From NCBI GenBank assembly GCA_947497455.1, contig CANMGU010000002.1, positions 1,458,506 to 1,522,505 of the forward strand: DNA of 64,000 nt. The letters run 5' to 3'. This DNA comes from an uncultured Sphingomonadaceae bacterium. GTDB taxonomy: Bacteria > Pseudomonadota > Alphaproteobacteria > Sphingomonadales > Sphingomonadaceae. Of the stretch, positions 26,266 through 35,750 are shown one piece after another. The position numbers and the translations under genes are program-made. Each line of letters opens with the position of its first letter. Position 1 is the stretch's first letter. The notes below the pieces were generated by a model. The model made no database searches, was not told the DNA's origin, and was given only the letters and a program-made list of their open reading frames with translations.

Positions 26266-27804
26266 ATGGCTACGCAGATGGCAGAAAAAAGCAGCACCGG
26301 TGCACAGGCACCGATAGAGTCGGTCGATGTTTTGATCGTTGGAGCGGGTATTTCCGGTATCGGCATGGCGGTGCATCTGCGCGACAAATGTCCCGGCAAG
26401 AGTTTCGCCTTGGTCGAGCGCCGCGAAGAAATTGGCGGAACGTGGAACCTTTTCCAATATCCTGGAATACGCTCTGACAGCGATATGCATACATTGGGCT
26501 TTAAATTCGAGCCGTGGACAGAGCAAAAGGCTATCGCTGATGGCCCTTCGATTATGAATTATCTCCACCGGATCAAGGCGAAACATGATCTGGAAAAACA
26601 CATATGTTTTGGTCACAAGGTACTGAGCGCGAGTTGGTCAAGTGAAGAGGCCCGCTGGACAGTGACCGCCGAAAAATCGGACGGCAGTCAGACCGTTATA
26701 TATGCTAATTTCCTTTATATGGGGTCTGGCTATTACGATTATGATCAGGGTTATGACGCGAAGATAACGGGTATCGAGAATTTCAAGGGGGATGTTGTCC
26801 ATCCTCAGTTTTGGCCCAAGGATCTCGACTATAGTGACAAGAAGGTCGTGATTATCGGCAGCGGTGCGACGGCGGTGACCATTGTTCCAGTGATGGCCGA
26901 GAAGGCGTCGCACGTCACTATGTTGCAACGTACCCCAACGTGGTATTTCGCTCGCGACGCGAAGGATCATCTCGCCAATTTCCTGCGCAAGATCATGCCC
27001 GATCAGTGGGCCTATAATATCATCCGCTGGAAAAACGTGAAAATGCAGGACATCACGTTCAATATGGCCCGCAATAAGCCTGAGAAAATCATCAAAAAGC
27101 TTGAAAAACCGCTCAAGAAAGAGCTGGGCGCCAAGTATAATAAGGACGACTATACGCCGCCATATGGGCCATGGGAGCAACGGCTCTGTCTCGTTCCTGA
27201 TAGCGATATGTTCAAGGCGATCAGCTCCGGGGCAGCGGATGTCAAAACCGGTCATATCGAGACCGTGACCGCCGATGGCATCGAGCTCAAATCGGGCGAA
27301 AAACTGGACGCGGATGTGATTGTTACCGCCACGGGTCTGAAACTGGCGGTTGCCGGCAAGGTTGCCTTTGAGGTCGATGGTAAGGCGGTAAACTGGCCGG
27401 ATCATTATTATTATAAAGGCTGCATGTTCTCCGACATTCCGAACATGGCAATTGTCTTCGGCTATCTGAACGCGTCCTGGACGCTCAAGGCCGATATTGT
27501 CTCGGAATATGTCTGCCGCTTGCTCAATCATATGGATGCCACCAGCACATTGATTGCCAACCCGGTGTTAACTGAAAAACTGGAAGATGAAGAGCTATTT
27601 GACTTTTCTTCCGGCTATATCAAACGCGCCATCAATGAGCTGCCGCGCAACAGCACTGCAATGCCGTGGAAATTGAACCAGGACTATCTGTTCGATAAAA
27701 AGGTCTTGCTGAATGAAACAATTGATGACGGCGTAATGCAGTTTTACGGGCCAAATAGCCAATCGGCGGAAAATTCTGAACCGGCGCTCGAAGCGGCGGA
27801 ATAA
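26266..27804 (+). CDS. Flavin-containing monooxygenase, Baeyer-Villiger type I (copy 1)
   Basis: A 512-residue FAD- and NADPH-dependent monooxygenase. The FAD Rossmann motif VGAGISGIG is at 25-33, followed by GGTWNLFQYPGIRSDSD. The Baeyer-Villiger fingerprint F-x-G-x3-H-x3-W-P is exact at about 173-184 (FKGDVVHPQFWP). The NADPH Rossmann motif IGSGATA lies near 198-204. These enzymes insert oxygen next to a carbonyl of ketones or oxidise heteroatoms; the substrate here is unknown. It is followed 56 bp downstream by a paralogue. ATG 26266 has GGGAGA upstream; an internal ATG four codons later is also possible. Confidence 0.93.
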   Translation: MATQMAEKSSTGAQAPIESVDVLIVGAGISGIGMAVHLRDKCPGKSFALVERREEIGGTWNLFQYPGIRSDSDMHTLGFKFEPWTEQKAIADGPSIMNYLHRIKAKHDLEKHICFGHKVLSASWSSEEARWTVTAEKSDGSQTVIYANFLYMGSGYYDYDQGYDAKITGIENFKGDVVHPQFWPKDLDYSDKKVVIIGSGATAVTIVPVMAEKASHVTMLQRTPTWYFARDAKDHLANFLRKIMPDQWAYNIIRWKNVKMQDITFNMARNKPEKIIKKLEKPLKKELGAKYNKDDYTPPYGPWEQRLCLVPDSDMFKAISSGAADVKTGHIETVTADGIELKSGEKLDADVIVTATGLKLAVAGKVAFEVDGKAVNWPDHYYYKGCMFSDIPNMAIVFGYLNASWTLKADIVSEYVCRLLNHMDATSTLIANPVLTEKLEDEELFDFSSGYIKRAINELPRNSTAMPWKLNQDYLFDKKVLLNETIDDGVMQFYGPNSQSAENSEPALEAAE

Positions 27805-27815
27805 TTCTGCTTTCT

Positions 27816-27846
27816 ACATGAATGTCTTGTAATTAACATTAATGTC
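27816..27846 (+). promoter_or_regulatory. Pair of near-identical palindromic motifs between the two monooxygenase genes
   Basis: ACATGAATGTC (27816-27826) and ACATTAATGTC (27836-27846) agree at 10 of 11 bases and are exactly 20 bp apart, so they face the same side of the helix. The second contains the perfect palindrome ACATTAATGT. They end 14 bp before the start of the second monooxygenase. This is the look of a tandem operator for a dimeric regulator; no regulator gene is adjacent. Confidence 0.45.
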
Positions 27847-27860
27847 AGTAAAGTGGTATC

Positions 27861-29372
27861 ATGAAAAATGAATTTCTTGACGTCCTGATTGTCGGCGCTG
27901 GCTTGTCCGGTATTGGTGCGGCAGTGCATCTGACCAAACGTTGTCCCGGAAAGAGCTTCGCAATTGTCGAAGGGCGTGAAAGACTGGGTGGAACCTGGGA
28001 TTTATTTCGCTATCCGGGCATTCGTTCGGACAGCGATATGTACACCTTAGGCTATAACTTCAAACCCTGGACAGCACGCAAGGCAATTGCCGACGCGCCA
28101 ACAATTCTTAGCTATTTGCGGGAAACTGTCGAAGAGAACGGTCTCGAAGAGCATATTCGTTATGAGCGCAAAGTTACTGATGCGAGTTGGTCGAGTGAAA
28201 CCGCCCGGTGGACGGTCAGCCTGACCCATGGTGATGGCGCGGTGAGCCAGATTGAATGCAACTTCCTTTTCATGTGCTCTGGTTATTACAGCTATGAAGG
28301 TGGATATAAGCCTGATTTCAAGGGGCAAGAGGATTTTACTGGACCGATTGTTCATCCTCAGGAATGGCCCGAGGATCTGGATTACACTGACAAGAAAGTC
28401 GTTGTGATCGGCAGCGGTGCGACAGCGGTGACCCTGGTGCCATCGATGGCGGAAACCGCCGGGCATGTGACGATGCTACAGCGTTCCCCAACCTATATTG
28501 TATCCCGCCCTGCCGAGGATAAGTTTGCTCTGGCCCTGCGCAAATTCCTGCCGAATAAGCTGGCGTATGGCATCACCCGCTGGCGCAATGTTCTCTATCA
28601 ACTCTTCACCTTCAATCTGGCGCGCCGTCAGCCAGCTGGCTTTAAAAAGAAACTGCTTGAAATGGTTCGCGAGGAAATGGGGCAGGGTGTGGACATGAAG
28701 CACTTTACGCCAACTTATAATCCGTGGGATCAGCGGCTTTGCCTGGTTCCGGATAGCGACCTTTTTCAATCCCTCAAGTCGGGCAGGGCATCTGTCGTCA
28801 CCGATCATATCGAGCGTTTTGTCGAAGATGGCATATTGCTGAAATCCGGGGAGAAGCTGGAGGCAGATATCATCGTCACAGCCACTGGTCTCAAGCTGGT
28901 TTCTGCTGGCCATGCCCAGTTTGAGATTGATGGCGAGCCGGTCCATTTTGGATCACGTTTCAACTATAAGGGCGTGATGTTTTCTGATGTGCCAAATCTC
29001 GGGATGACCTTTGGTTACACCAATGCCAGCTGGACATTGAAGGCAGATCTGACCAGCGAGTATATTTGCCGGTTGATAAACACCATGGACCGCAAGGGTG
29101 CACAGATAGCCTATCCCCATCCAGCGGATGGAGAAAAACTGGTCCCTGAAACGATTGTCGATTTCTCGTCCGGTTATATCGAACGCGCCGCTGCCGACCT
29201 GCCAAAGCAAGGCCAGAAGAAGCCTTGGCGACTGAACCAGAATTATGCGAAGGATATCATAAATTTGCGTCACAAGACGGTGGATGATGGTGTTATGGTG
29301 TTTGCCAAAGCCGGCAGCAAGTCGGTTGATCTGGAGCAAAAAAATCAAAAGAAGGAAGCGGTTGCCGCATAA
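27861..29372 (+). CDS. Flavin-containing monooxygenase, Baeyer-Villiger type I (copy 2)
   Basis: A 503-residue paralogue of the preceding gene, clearly alike over the whole length. FAD motif VGAGLSGIG is at 11-19, GGTWDLFRYPGIRSDSDM follows, the fingerprint FTGPIVHPQEWP is near 159-170 and the NADPH motif IGSGATA near 184. Differences concentrate in the middle and C-terminal parts, so the two copies may differ in substrate. The C-terminus is Lys/Glu-rich (LEQKNQKKEAVAA). It has its own candidate operator pair upstream, so it may be regulated apart from copy 1. Confidence 0.93.
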   Translation: MKNEFLDVLIVGAGLSGIGAAVHLTKRCPGKSFAIVEGRERLGGTWDLFRYPGIRSDSDMYTLGYNFKPWTARKAIADAPTILSYLRETVEENGLEEHIRYERKVTDASWSSETARWTVSLTHGDGAVSQIECNFLFMCSGYYSYEGGYKPDFKGQEDFTGPIVHPQEWPEDLDYTDKKVVVIGSGATAVTLVPSMAETAGHVTMLQRSPTYIVSRPAEDKFALALRKFLPNKLAYGITRWRNVLYQLFTFNLARRQPAGFKKKLLEMVREEMGQGVDMKHFTPTYNPWDQRLCLVPDSDLFQSLKSGRASVVTDHIERFVEDGILLKSGEKLEADIIVTATGLKLVSAGHAQFEIDGEPVHFGSRFNYKGVMFSDVPNLGMTFGYTNASWTLKADLTSEYICRLINTMDRKGAQIAYPHPADGEKLVPETIVDFSSGYIERAAADLPKQGQKKPWRLNQNYAKDIINLRHKTVDDGVMVFAKAGSKSVDLEQKNQKKEAVAA

Positions 29373-29415
29373 TTAGGTTCTCGCACTACGACAATTCTGT
29401 CGCTATAGCATCGTC

Positions 29416-30837
29416 ATGACTGATTTTGCGAAATTGATAGAGGCCGACAAGGGCCAGCCGGCACGTACTATCCAGATTTTGGATGTGAAGAATTTTGAGG
29501 ACTGGCTAAAAGACCAGTCCGAGAGTGTCCGCAGCATCGTGAAGGCTTATAAGTTTGTTGCCAATCCAAAATCATTTCTGATTCTGCCTATTGCTTCAAG
29601 CAAAGGCCAAAAAGAGAAATCAGAGCAAGGTGATTTCACGGTTGTGGCCGGCGTGAAGAACCACAAAAAACTCGATCCCTGGGCGTTGGCCAAATTAGGA
29701 GGAAAGCTGCCAGAAGGAAAATATCGCCTGAAAGGCGCTAGTGCCAAAGGAGGCCTGTTTAGCTGGCTGATCTCGCAGCATAGCTTTGAGCGGTATAAGG
29801 AAGTTGAAAGTAAGCAGGGACCTAGCATGCTGCTGGTCAAAGACGAGATTTCTCAAGTTGACGAAGCGGTACGTCAGGCAGAAGCAACCGCACTGGTTCG
29901 CGATATGGTGAACACACCCGCTGCTGATATGGGGCCAGACAAGATTGAGGATATTGTTGAAAAACTGGCTGATAAGCATGATGCGGATCTAAATGTTACG
30001 CGCGGCGATACGCTAGAAAAACATTTTCCGATGATTCACGGTGTCGGCAAGGCAGCCATGCGCGAACATGCACCTCGCTTGATCGAACTCAAATGGGGCA
30101 AGGCTGATGCGCCCAAGATCGCGATTGTCGGCAAGGGCGTGACCTTTGATAGCGGAGGGCTATCAATGAAATCACCTGCAGGCATGCTGCTTATGAAGAA
30201 AGATATGGGTGGAGCGGCGCATGCAATTGCGTTGGCGAAGATGATCATGGAAGGAAACCTGCCAGTTCAGCTCCATCTGCTCGTGCCAGCAGTTGAAAAT
30301 TCGGTTGATGGTCATGCGCTGCGCCCCGGTGATATCCTGAACAGTCGCAAAGGTTTGACCGTTGAAATTGGCAATACGGATGCGGAGGGGCGTTTGGTGC
30401 TTGGTGATGCACTAACGCTTGCCGGTGAGGAAGAGCCCGAACTTATCATCGATTTTGCGACGCTGACCGGCGCAGCGCGTGTCGCATTGGGACCTGATTT
30501 ACCGGCCTTGTTTTGCAACAACGATGATATGGCCGCTGGTTTAATCGAAAGCGGGGAAGAGGAAGATGATCCGCTGTGGCGAATGCCTCTCTGGTCACGC
30601 TATGAATATCGTCTCAACAGCCCGATTGCAGATACAAATAACGTCGCTACCGGCTCTTTTGCAGGCTGTATAACGGCCGCCCTGTTTCTGAAGAAATTTG
30701 TGCCAAAAAACACTCCCTGGGCCCATTTCGACACCTATGCTTGGCGTCCTGCAAGCAAGGCAGGGCGACCGAAAGGTGGAGAAGCGCTGGGTTTGCGCGC
30801 AAGCTGGACATATCTGAAGGCCCGTTACGACAAATAG
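29416..30837 (+). CDS. Leucyl aminopeptidase family protein (M17)
   Basis: A 473-residue cytoplasmic metallo-exopeptidase releasing N-terminal residues from peptides. The C-terminal catalytic domain has VGKGVTFDSGGLSMK near 236-250 (metal-binding Lys/Asp) and the M17 signature NTDAEGRLVLGDAL near 320-333. The GWDFR-like hexamer region is less evident, and the N-terminal domain is short (about 160 residues) and divergent from PepA. That places it in the leucyl aminopeptidase-like branch common in alphaproteobacteria. It lies 43 bp after the second monooxygenase without an obvious terminator between. Confidence 0.92.
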   Translation: MTDFAKLIEADKGQPARTIQILDVKNFEDWLKDQSESVRSIVKAYKFVANPKSFLILPIASSKGQKEKSEQGDFTVVAGVKNHKKLDPWALAKLGGKLPEGKYRLKGASAKGGLFSWLISQHSFERYKEVESKQGPSMLLVKDEISQVDEAVRQAEATALVRDMVNTPAADMGPDKIEDIVEKLADKHDADLNVTRGDTLEKHFPMIHGVGKAAMREHAPRLIELKWGKADAPKIAIVGKGVTFDSGGLSMKSPAGMLLMKKDMGGAAHAIALAKMIMEGNLPVQLHLLVPAVENSVDGHALRPGDILNSRKGLTVEIGNTDAEGRLVLGDALTLAGEEEPELIIDFATLTGAARVALGPDLPALFCNNDDMAAGLIESGEEEDDPLWRMPLWSRYEYRLNSPIADTNNVATGSFAGCITAALFLKKFVPKNTPWAHFDTYAWRPASKAGRPKGGEALGLRASWTYLKARYDK

Positions 30838-30956
30838 CCGAATTCAGTCGCAGCTTGATCAACTGGCCGCTTCTCGTTTAAGGGCGGCTATATTGTAACA
30901 GCTTTGTCATAAAGCGCTCAAGTCGCGCGGCGGCGGTAAAGCCGCAAATGGGGTAG

Positions 30957-31898
30957 ATGAGAAACATGAATATGGTCGGGGATATGAAAACCGGGGACAT
31001 GGCGGCACGCGCGAAGTTCTCGCTGCACGGTCCCGAAGAGGATTTTGATCCAAGGACAACTGCGCATCGCGGCGATTTGGCGGATATCGCCTTGGCGGGC
31101 AAAATGTTTGCGCCGCATTATGCCGAAACAATGCCGATGCGCTGTGCTGCTCCGAAAGCGATGATCCGCAAGCAAGGCGGTAAAAATCACGTTGCCGTGT
31201 CGGAACTGCTGCACGGTGAAGATTTTCATATGCTGGATGTCGTAGGCGATTGGGCTTGGGGCTATTGCGATCATGATAATTATGTTGGTTACGTACCTGT
31301 GCATGCATTGCAGCATCAACGTAAGACGGCGCAGCCTACACATCTGATTTCAGCGCGAGCAGCGCTGATTTTCATAGAACCCGACGTCAAGGCAGGCGTG
31401 ATGAAGCGACTGCCAATGGGTGCGAAGTTGGCATGTGGTCCTCTGAGTGATTGCGGCAATTTTTTGCAGGCAGGCAAAGGCTTTGTGCATGTTCGTCATG
31501 TTCAGGAAATTGGCGCAAAGCCGGTTTTTGACGGTAAAAATAATACCGTCGGGTTCGCTGAACAGCTTATTGGCGCGCCATATCTGTGGGGTGGCAGGAG
31601 CGGTGACGGTCTAGATTGCTCCGGCCTTGTTCAGATGGTGCTCGGATTGACCGGGCAGTCTGCTCCGAGAGATGCCGATCAGCAGATGAAAGCTGTCGGT
31701 ACGGAACTTTCCCAGGATGACGACTTAAAACGCGGTGATCTCGTGTTTTTCCCCGACCATGTCGGCATAATGGCCGATGACAGCGAGATTATTCACGCCA
31801 ATATCCATTGGATGCAAGTGTGCGCAGAACCGCTCGGTGATGTCGTCGCACGTTTTGATGTGGATGCACCGATATCGTCGCGTAAGCGGCTCAGTTGA
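30957..31898 (+). CDS. C40-family NlpC/P60 peptidase
   Basis: A protein of up to 313 residues with two SH3-like segments (GEDFHMLDVVGDWAWGYCDHDNYVGYV near 85-112 and a second near 140-185) and a C-terminal NlpC/P60 domain. The catalytic Cys is in GDGLDCSGLVQ (about 220), the His in PDHVGIM (about 268) and a third polar residue in IIHANIH. Such enzymes cut gamma-D-glutamyl-diamino acid bonds in peptidoglycan fragments. No signal peptide is visible, so it may recycle muropeptides in the cytoplasm. The true start may be a later ATG (30984 or 30999), where the conserved part begins. It ends 21 bp before argC. Confidence 0.88.
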   Translation: MRNMNMVGDMKTGDMAARAKFSLHGPEEDFDPRTTAHRGDLADIALAGKMFAPHYAETMPMRCAAPKAMIRKQGGKNHVAVSELLHGEDFHMLDVVGDWAWGYCDHDNYVGYVPVHALQHQRKTAQPTHLISARAALIFIEPDVKAGVMKRLPMGAKLACGPLSDCGNFLQAGKGFVHVRHVQEIGAKPVFDGKNNTVGFAEQLIGAPYLWGGRSGDGLDCSGLVQMVLGLTGQSAPRDADQQMKAVGTELSQDDDLKRGDLVFFPDHVGIMADDSEIIHANIHWMQVCAEPLGDVVARFDVDAPISSRKRLS

Positions 31899-31919
31899 TG
31901 ATCATGTTGGTGATGGATC

Positions 31920-32852
31920 ATGACCTATAGTGTCTTCATTGATGGAGCGGCTGGGACGACGGGCCTAGAGATTGCGGATCGCTTGAGCCATCGCTCGGAA
32001 TTCAATCTTACGCAGTTGCCGGATGCCAAGCGCAAAGAAACGTCGGCTCGGCGTGAAGCGATAAATGACAGCGACTTTGTTATTCTTTGTTTGCCTGATG
32101 AAGCAGCAAGGGAGGCAGTATCGCTGGTCGGAAATGATCGGACGCGTATCATCGATGCATCATCGGCGCATCGAACAGCGCCTGATTGGGTTTTTGGTTT
32201 TGCAGAATTCAAAAAAGGCCAGCGGGAACGGATCGCCGGAGCAAAATTCGTGTCCAACCCAGGTTGCTACCCCACGGGGTTTCTGGGCCTGGTTAACCCC
32301 CTTATCGCTAGCGGTCTTCTGCAGGCAGACTGGCCGTATAGCGTCAATGCCGTGTCTGGTTACTCGGGCGGTGGGAAAGCGTTAATTGAACGCTTTGAGC
32401 AGGAACCGGATATCGGATTTCGAAGCTACGGTTTGGCTCTTGATCATAAACATATGCCGGAAATGAAGCGCCACGCTGGCCTGACTCATGATGTGGTTTT
32501 TGCACCATCGGTGGTGCGTGCCTATCGCGGAATGATTGTGGAAGTCCCGCTAAACCTGGCCGCAATGAATGCTGCTGCAAAAGCTGGTGACTTGCTGGAT
32601 GCATTAAGATTGCATTACGAAGATTCTCCGATTGTCGGTGTACATGATGGGGTAGGTCTCAACGAATTGATGCTCAGTGAGAATGACCCGGCCACCGATC
32701 GACTTGAACTCTATGTTTTTGGAGAGGCAAGCGGCGATCATGTGCGGCTGGTCGCCAAGCTTGATAATCTTGGCAAAGGGGCAGCAGGAAGTACGGTTCA
32801 GGATCTGAACATCATGGCTGGTCTCGATGAAACCTTGGGTTTACGCCTTTAG
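31920..32852 (+). CDS. argC: N-acetyl-gamma-glutamyl-phosphate reductase, type 2
   Basis: A 310-residue enzyme of arginine synthesis that reduces N-acetylglutamyl-5-phosphate to the semialdehyde with NADPH. The N-terminal DGAAGTTGLEI nucleotide loop and the catalytic SNPGCYPTG with Cys116 are clear, and HKHMPEM contributes active-site residues. Its length near 310 and the early DGAAGTTG motif mark the short type 2 form common in alphaproteobacteria. It converges with lepB, with only 10 bp between the stops and no strong terminator seen. Confidence 0.95.
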   Translation: MTYSVFIDGAAGTTGLEIADRLSHRSEFNLTQLPDAKRKETSARREAINDSDFVILCLPDEAAREAVSLVGNDRTRIIDASSAHRTAPDWVFGFAEFKKGQRERIAGAKFVSNPGCYPTGFLGLVNPLIASGLLQADWPYSVNAVSGYSGGGKALIERFEQEPDIGFRSYGLALDHKHMPEMKRHAGLTHDVVFAPSVVRAYRGMIVEVPLNLAAMNAAAKAGDLLDALRLHYEDSPIVGVHDGVGLNELMLSENDPATDRLELYVFGEASGDHVRLVAKLDNLGKGAAGSTVQDLNIMAGLDETLGLRL

Positions 32853-32862
32853 CTATTCCGAC

Positions 32863-33732
32863 CTATTCGGAGCCGCCGCTATCTCTTTCAGGTCTTAGGC
32901 TGCTTCCCGCCCGCCCGCTGCGGAACGATGTAAACCAGGTGACTGGATTAAGACTTGTCGTGCCGTCAAGCGAGAAAGTGATGAACTCTGCCCGCCCTCC
33001 AATATTTTCTGCAGGAATGACACCGTCCAGCCCGCGCGGACTTGCGACACGGCTATCAGCAGACAGGTCGCGATTGTCACCAAGCAGGTAGACATGGTTT
33101 TCCGGAATGATGATTGGATCAACATCATCGGTCATTTGAGGGCCCAAATCTATGATATCGTAGCTCACACCATTGGGCAGCGTTTCGCGAACAATGGGAA
33201 GCATACATACGGCGTCACCATTTGCATCCGTATCGCGCAAACCGGGGAATTCCTGACCACCGCATGGGGCATTGGCATCTATTGGCAGCTGCAAGTCCGG
33301 CTGAATTTCTTGCTTAACCGGGGTTCCATTGAGGAAAACCTGACCGCCGCGCAGCTCCAGTGTATCACCAGGCAAGCCGATAACGCGCTTGATATAATCG
33401 CTGCTTTGATCTTTTGGGGTGAGAATTACGATATCTCCCCGCTCGGGCAAAGACCCGAAAAGTCGCCCTTCCATCCGCGGCAATATGTGAAAAGTGGGCG
33501 ACACCCAAGACCAACCATAGGCATATTTGCTTACGATCAGACGATCGCCGACCAAAAGGCCCGGCATCATCGACACTGACGGAATATAAAATGGTTTGGC
33601 GACGAGGCTATGGAAAGCCAAAACGGCGAGCAGTAAAAGGCCAATACTTTTGGCCTCGCCGACCCAATCGGTTTTCTCTTTTTCGGATCCCCCAGACTTA
33701 ATTGCCTGTTCGTCCACCTTTTCTACCGCCAT
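32863..33732 (-). CDS. lepB: Signal peptidase I
   Basis: A 289-residue inner-membrane serine protease that removes signal peptides from exported proteins. One transmembrane helix lies near 28-44. The nucleophile Ser54 sits in PSVSMMPGLL and the general base Lys115 in DYIKRVIGLPGD. The late motifs GDNRDLSADSR and the signature LRGGQVFLNG are also present. Its N-terminus is charged and cytoplasmic. It is the last gene of a minus-strand run pyrE-pdxJ-acpS-lepB, 38 bp after acpS. Confidence 0.95.
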   Translation of the reverse strand: MAVEKVDEQAIKSGGSEKEKTDWVGEAKSIGLLLLAVLAFHSLVAKPFYIPSVSMMPGLLVGDRLIVSKYAYGWSWVSPTFHILPRMEGRLFGSLPERGDIVILTPKDQSSDYIKRVIGLPGDTLELRGGQVFLNGTPVKQEIQPDLQLPIDANAPCGGQEFPGLRDTDANGDAVCMLPIVRETLPNGVSYDIIDLGPQMTDDVDPIIIPENHVYLLGDNRDLSADSRVASPRGLDGVIPAENIGGRAEFITFSLDGTTSLNPVTWFTSFRSGRAGSSLRPERDSGGSE

Positions 33733-33770
33733 ATTCTGTTATCTTCTTCTGTTGCCTTCACCCTGATCTG

Positions 33771-34175
33771 TCAGCGGGAGGGCATCGCTTCTATAATTAC
33801 GAACGCCTGGGCCCATGGATGATCGTCAGTGAGTGTGAGATGAACGACGGCATCATATCCTTCGGGTGTAAGGGCGTCGAGGCGTTTTTTTGCTCCGCCG
33901 GAAAGCGCCAGTGTCGGAGCTCCGCTTTTGGCGTTCACGACACCGATATCTTTCATGAACACGCCCGCTTTGAAGCCTGTGCCAACTGCCTTGGAATAGG
34001 CTTCCTTGGCCGCGAAGCGTTTCGCGTAAGTACCAGCCTTCGTGTAGGGACGGCGGGAAGCTTTTGCACGTTCGATCTCTGTAAAAACGCGCTTCTCAAA
34101 ACGTTCGCCAAAGCGATCCAAGGAATTCTGGATGCGTTCTATGTTGCAGAGGTCTGAGCCAAGTCCAATAATCAT
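33771..34175 (-). CDS. acpS: Holo-[acyl-carrier-protein] synthase
   Basis: A 134-residue enzyme that moves 4'-phosphopantetheine from CoA to acyl carrier protein. It begins [14 protein letters not shown], where the Asp binds magnesium. [16 protein letters not shown] carries the conserved Glu, and the C-terminal [17 protein letters not shown] strand is typical. The start ATG 34175 is chosen because it immediately precedes the conserved IIGLGSD and lies 10 nt after the pdxJ stop. An in-frame ATG at 34196 would overlap pdxJ. The pdxJ-acpS-lepB order is widespread in proteobacteria. Confidence 0.94.
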   Translation of the reverse strand: MIIGLGSDLCNIERIQNSLDRFGERFEKRVFTEIERAKASRRPYTKAGTYAKRFAAKEAYSKAVGTGFKAGVFMKDIGVVNAKSGAPTLALSGGAKKRLDALTPEGYDAVVHLTLTDDHPWAQAFVIIEAMPSR

Positions 34176-34185
34176 GATCAGATCA

Positions 34186-34920
34186 TCACCGCGCATCGTC
34201 CATTAACGTGCGCATCTGTTTAATGCTTCCGGCCAGACCGCCGAAAATCGCTTCGCCAACCAGGAAATGACCGATATTCAGCTCAACCAATTGGGGGATG
34301 GCTGCAATGGGAACAACGTTTTCAAAGGTCAGTCCATGGCCGGCATGGGGCTCGATGCCGTTCTTAGCGGCGAGTGCAGCCGCGTCGCTGATCCGGCGCA
34401 GTTCCTTTTCCCGTTCGGCGCCGCTAACCTGTGCATAGTGACCGGTGTGAAACTCCACCACCGGCGCGCCAAGATGGATCGCCGCTTCGATCTGGCGTGG
34501 ATCCGGTTCGATGAACAGACTGACGCGAATGTTGGCGTTGCGCAATTGCGCGACAAAATCCTTCAACCGATTATGTTGACCCGCAGCATCCAGGCCGCCC
34601 TCAGTTGTGCGTTCTTCTCGATTTTCGGGAACGATACAGGCTGCATGTGGTTTATGACGTAGTGCAATGTCCAGCATTTCGTCTGTAGCCGCCATTTCAA
34701 GATTGAGCGGAATAGAAAGCTTGTCCATCAACTCGATCAGATCGTCATCGCGAATATGCCGCCGATCTTCGCGCAAGTGAGCGGTGATGCCATCGGCCCC
34801 GGCCTCTGCGGCTATGGTTGCTGCACGAACGGGTTCCGGATGATCTCCTCCACGGGCGTTGCGAATGGTAGCAACATGATCAATATTTACGCCCAGTCTG
34901 AGATGTGATCCTTGATTCAT
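34186..34920 (-). CDS. pdxJ: Pyridoxine 5'-phosphate synthase
   Basis: A 244-residue TIM-barrel enzyme making pyridoxine 5'-phosphate from deoxyxylulose 5-phosphate and aminoacetone phosphate. Typical stretches are [31 protein letters not shown] with catalytic residues, [15 protein letters not shown] and the final [16 protein letters not shown]. It overlaps pyrE by 4 bp upstream (ATGA) and is followed closely by acpS. Confidence 0.96.
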   Translation of the reverse strand: MNQGSHLRLGVNIDHVATIRNARGGDHPEPVRAATIAAEAGADGITAHLREDRRHIRDDDLIELMDKLSIPLNLEMAATDEMLDIALRHKPHAACIVPENREERTTEGGLDAAGQHNRLKDFVAQLRNANIRVSLFIEPDPRQIEAAIHLGAPVVEFHTGHYAQVSGAEREKELRRISDAAALAAKNGIEPHAGHGLTFENVVPIAAIPQLVELNIGHFLVGEAIFGGLAGSIKQMRTLMDDAR

Positions 34921-35498
34921 GATTGGCGGCTGCCCGGCTTTGTCGTCGGAACTGCGGCCAACTCGGCAGGTACATCCTCATCAGCATAGGAAGGTACTTC
35001 CAATGCGATTAAGGGAAAGAAGGGGACATCAAAACTTGCTGCTCCGTTCGAGCGGTCAACCAACGCGCCTGCTGCGATCACGTCGCCACCTGCTTCACTT
35101 ATGGCCTTAATGGCTTCCCGTGACGATAGGCCCGTGGTGACAACATCTTCCATCATCAGCACTTTTTGACCAGGCTCCAGACGGAAACCGCGGCGCAGTT
35201 CGAACGTGCCTTCCGGGCGTTCGAGGAATATTGCCTCTTTGCCAAGGGCTCTACCCATTTCATGACCTACGATGACGCCCCCCATGGCCGGTGAGACAAC
35301 AATCTCGATGGCATTCCGAATATTTTCAGGCATCTTAGCCACAAGTGCATTGGCCAGTCTTGCGCCACGTGCTGGATCCATAAGGACCCGGGCACATTGC
35401 AGATATTGTGCGCTATGCCGGCCAGATGACAATATGAAATGCCCCTCCAAAAGGGCATCACTGGCGCGAAATTCGTCCAATATTTCGTTCTCGGTCAA
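34917..35498 (-). CDS. pyrE: Orotate phosphoribosyltransferase
   Basis: A 193-residue enzyme joining orotate to PRPP in pyrimidine synthesis. The PRPP-binding motif [14 protein letters not shown] lies at about 113-126, [15 protein letters not shown] near the N-terminus is the orotate/PRPP loop region, and [13 protein letters not shown] follows at 69-80. Length and motifs fit the alphaproteobacterial PyrE. It is the first gene of the minus-strand run and diverges from ctaC over 252 bp. Confidence 0.95.
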   Translation of the reverse strand: MTENEILDEFRASDALLEGHFILSSGRHSAQYLQCARVLMDPARGARLANALVAKMPENIRNAIEIVVSPAMGGVIVGHEMGRALGKEAIFLERPEGTFELRRGFRLEPGQKVLMMEDVVTTGLSSREAIKAISEAGGDVIAAGALVDRSNGAASFDVPFFPLIALEVPSYADEDVPAELAAVPTTKPGSRQS

Positions 35499-35594
35499 GG
35501 TTTTTGTTCCGTCCTTTTTGTTTTCTATATCCGAAATGGGTTCATCTTGGTTTTAATGAAAGCCCAAAAACTTAAAAAATATGCGTAGAGTAGC

Positions 35595-35623
35595 TTGAGG
35601 CTTGCGACAACCCTGCTTATAAG
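35595..35623 (+). promoter_or_regulatory. Candidate promoter of the cytochrome oxidase operon
   Basis: TTGAGG (35595-35600) and TATAAG (35618-35623) are separated by 17 bp, a good vegetative-promoter geometry, about 128 bp before the ctaC start. In the leader downstream there is a perfect dyad TGCCCA-AA-TGGGCA (35661-35674), which could be an operator or a leader hairpin. Confidence 0.5.
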
Positions 35624-35750
35624 CCGCTCCAAACGGGATGTTTCAGGTTAATCGGGTTAGTGCCCAAATGGGCATATTTACCAGAATATCTGGGCGGTAT
35701 ATGGGCTGAAAACGACCGGAAATTAGGGCTTAGATAAGGTTGAGCAAGTA

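Noticed and set aside
26638..27531. 297-codon open frame opposite the first monooxygenase
   Set aside because: It mirrors the codon pattern of the sense gene and has a His/Ile/Arg-rich composition without domain motifs.
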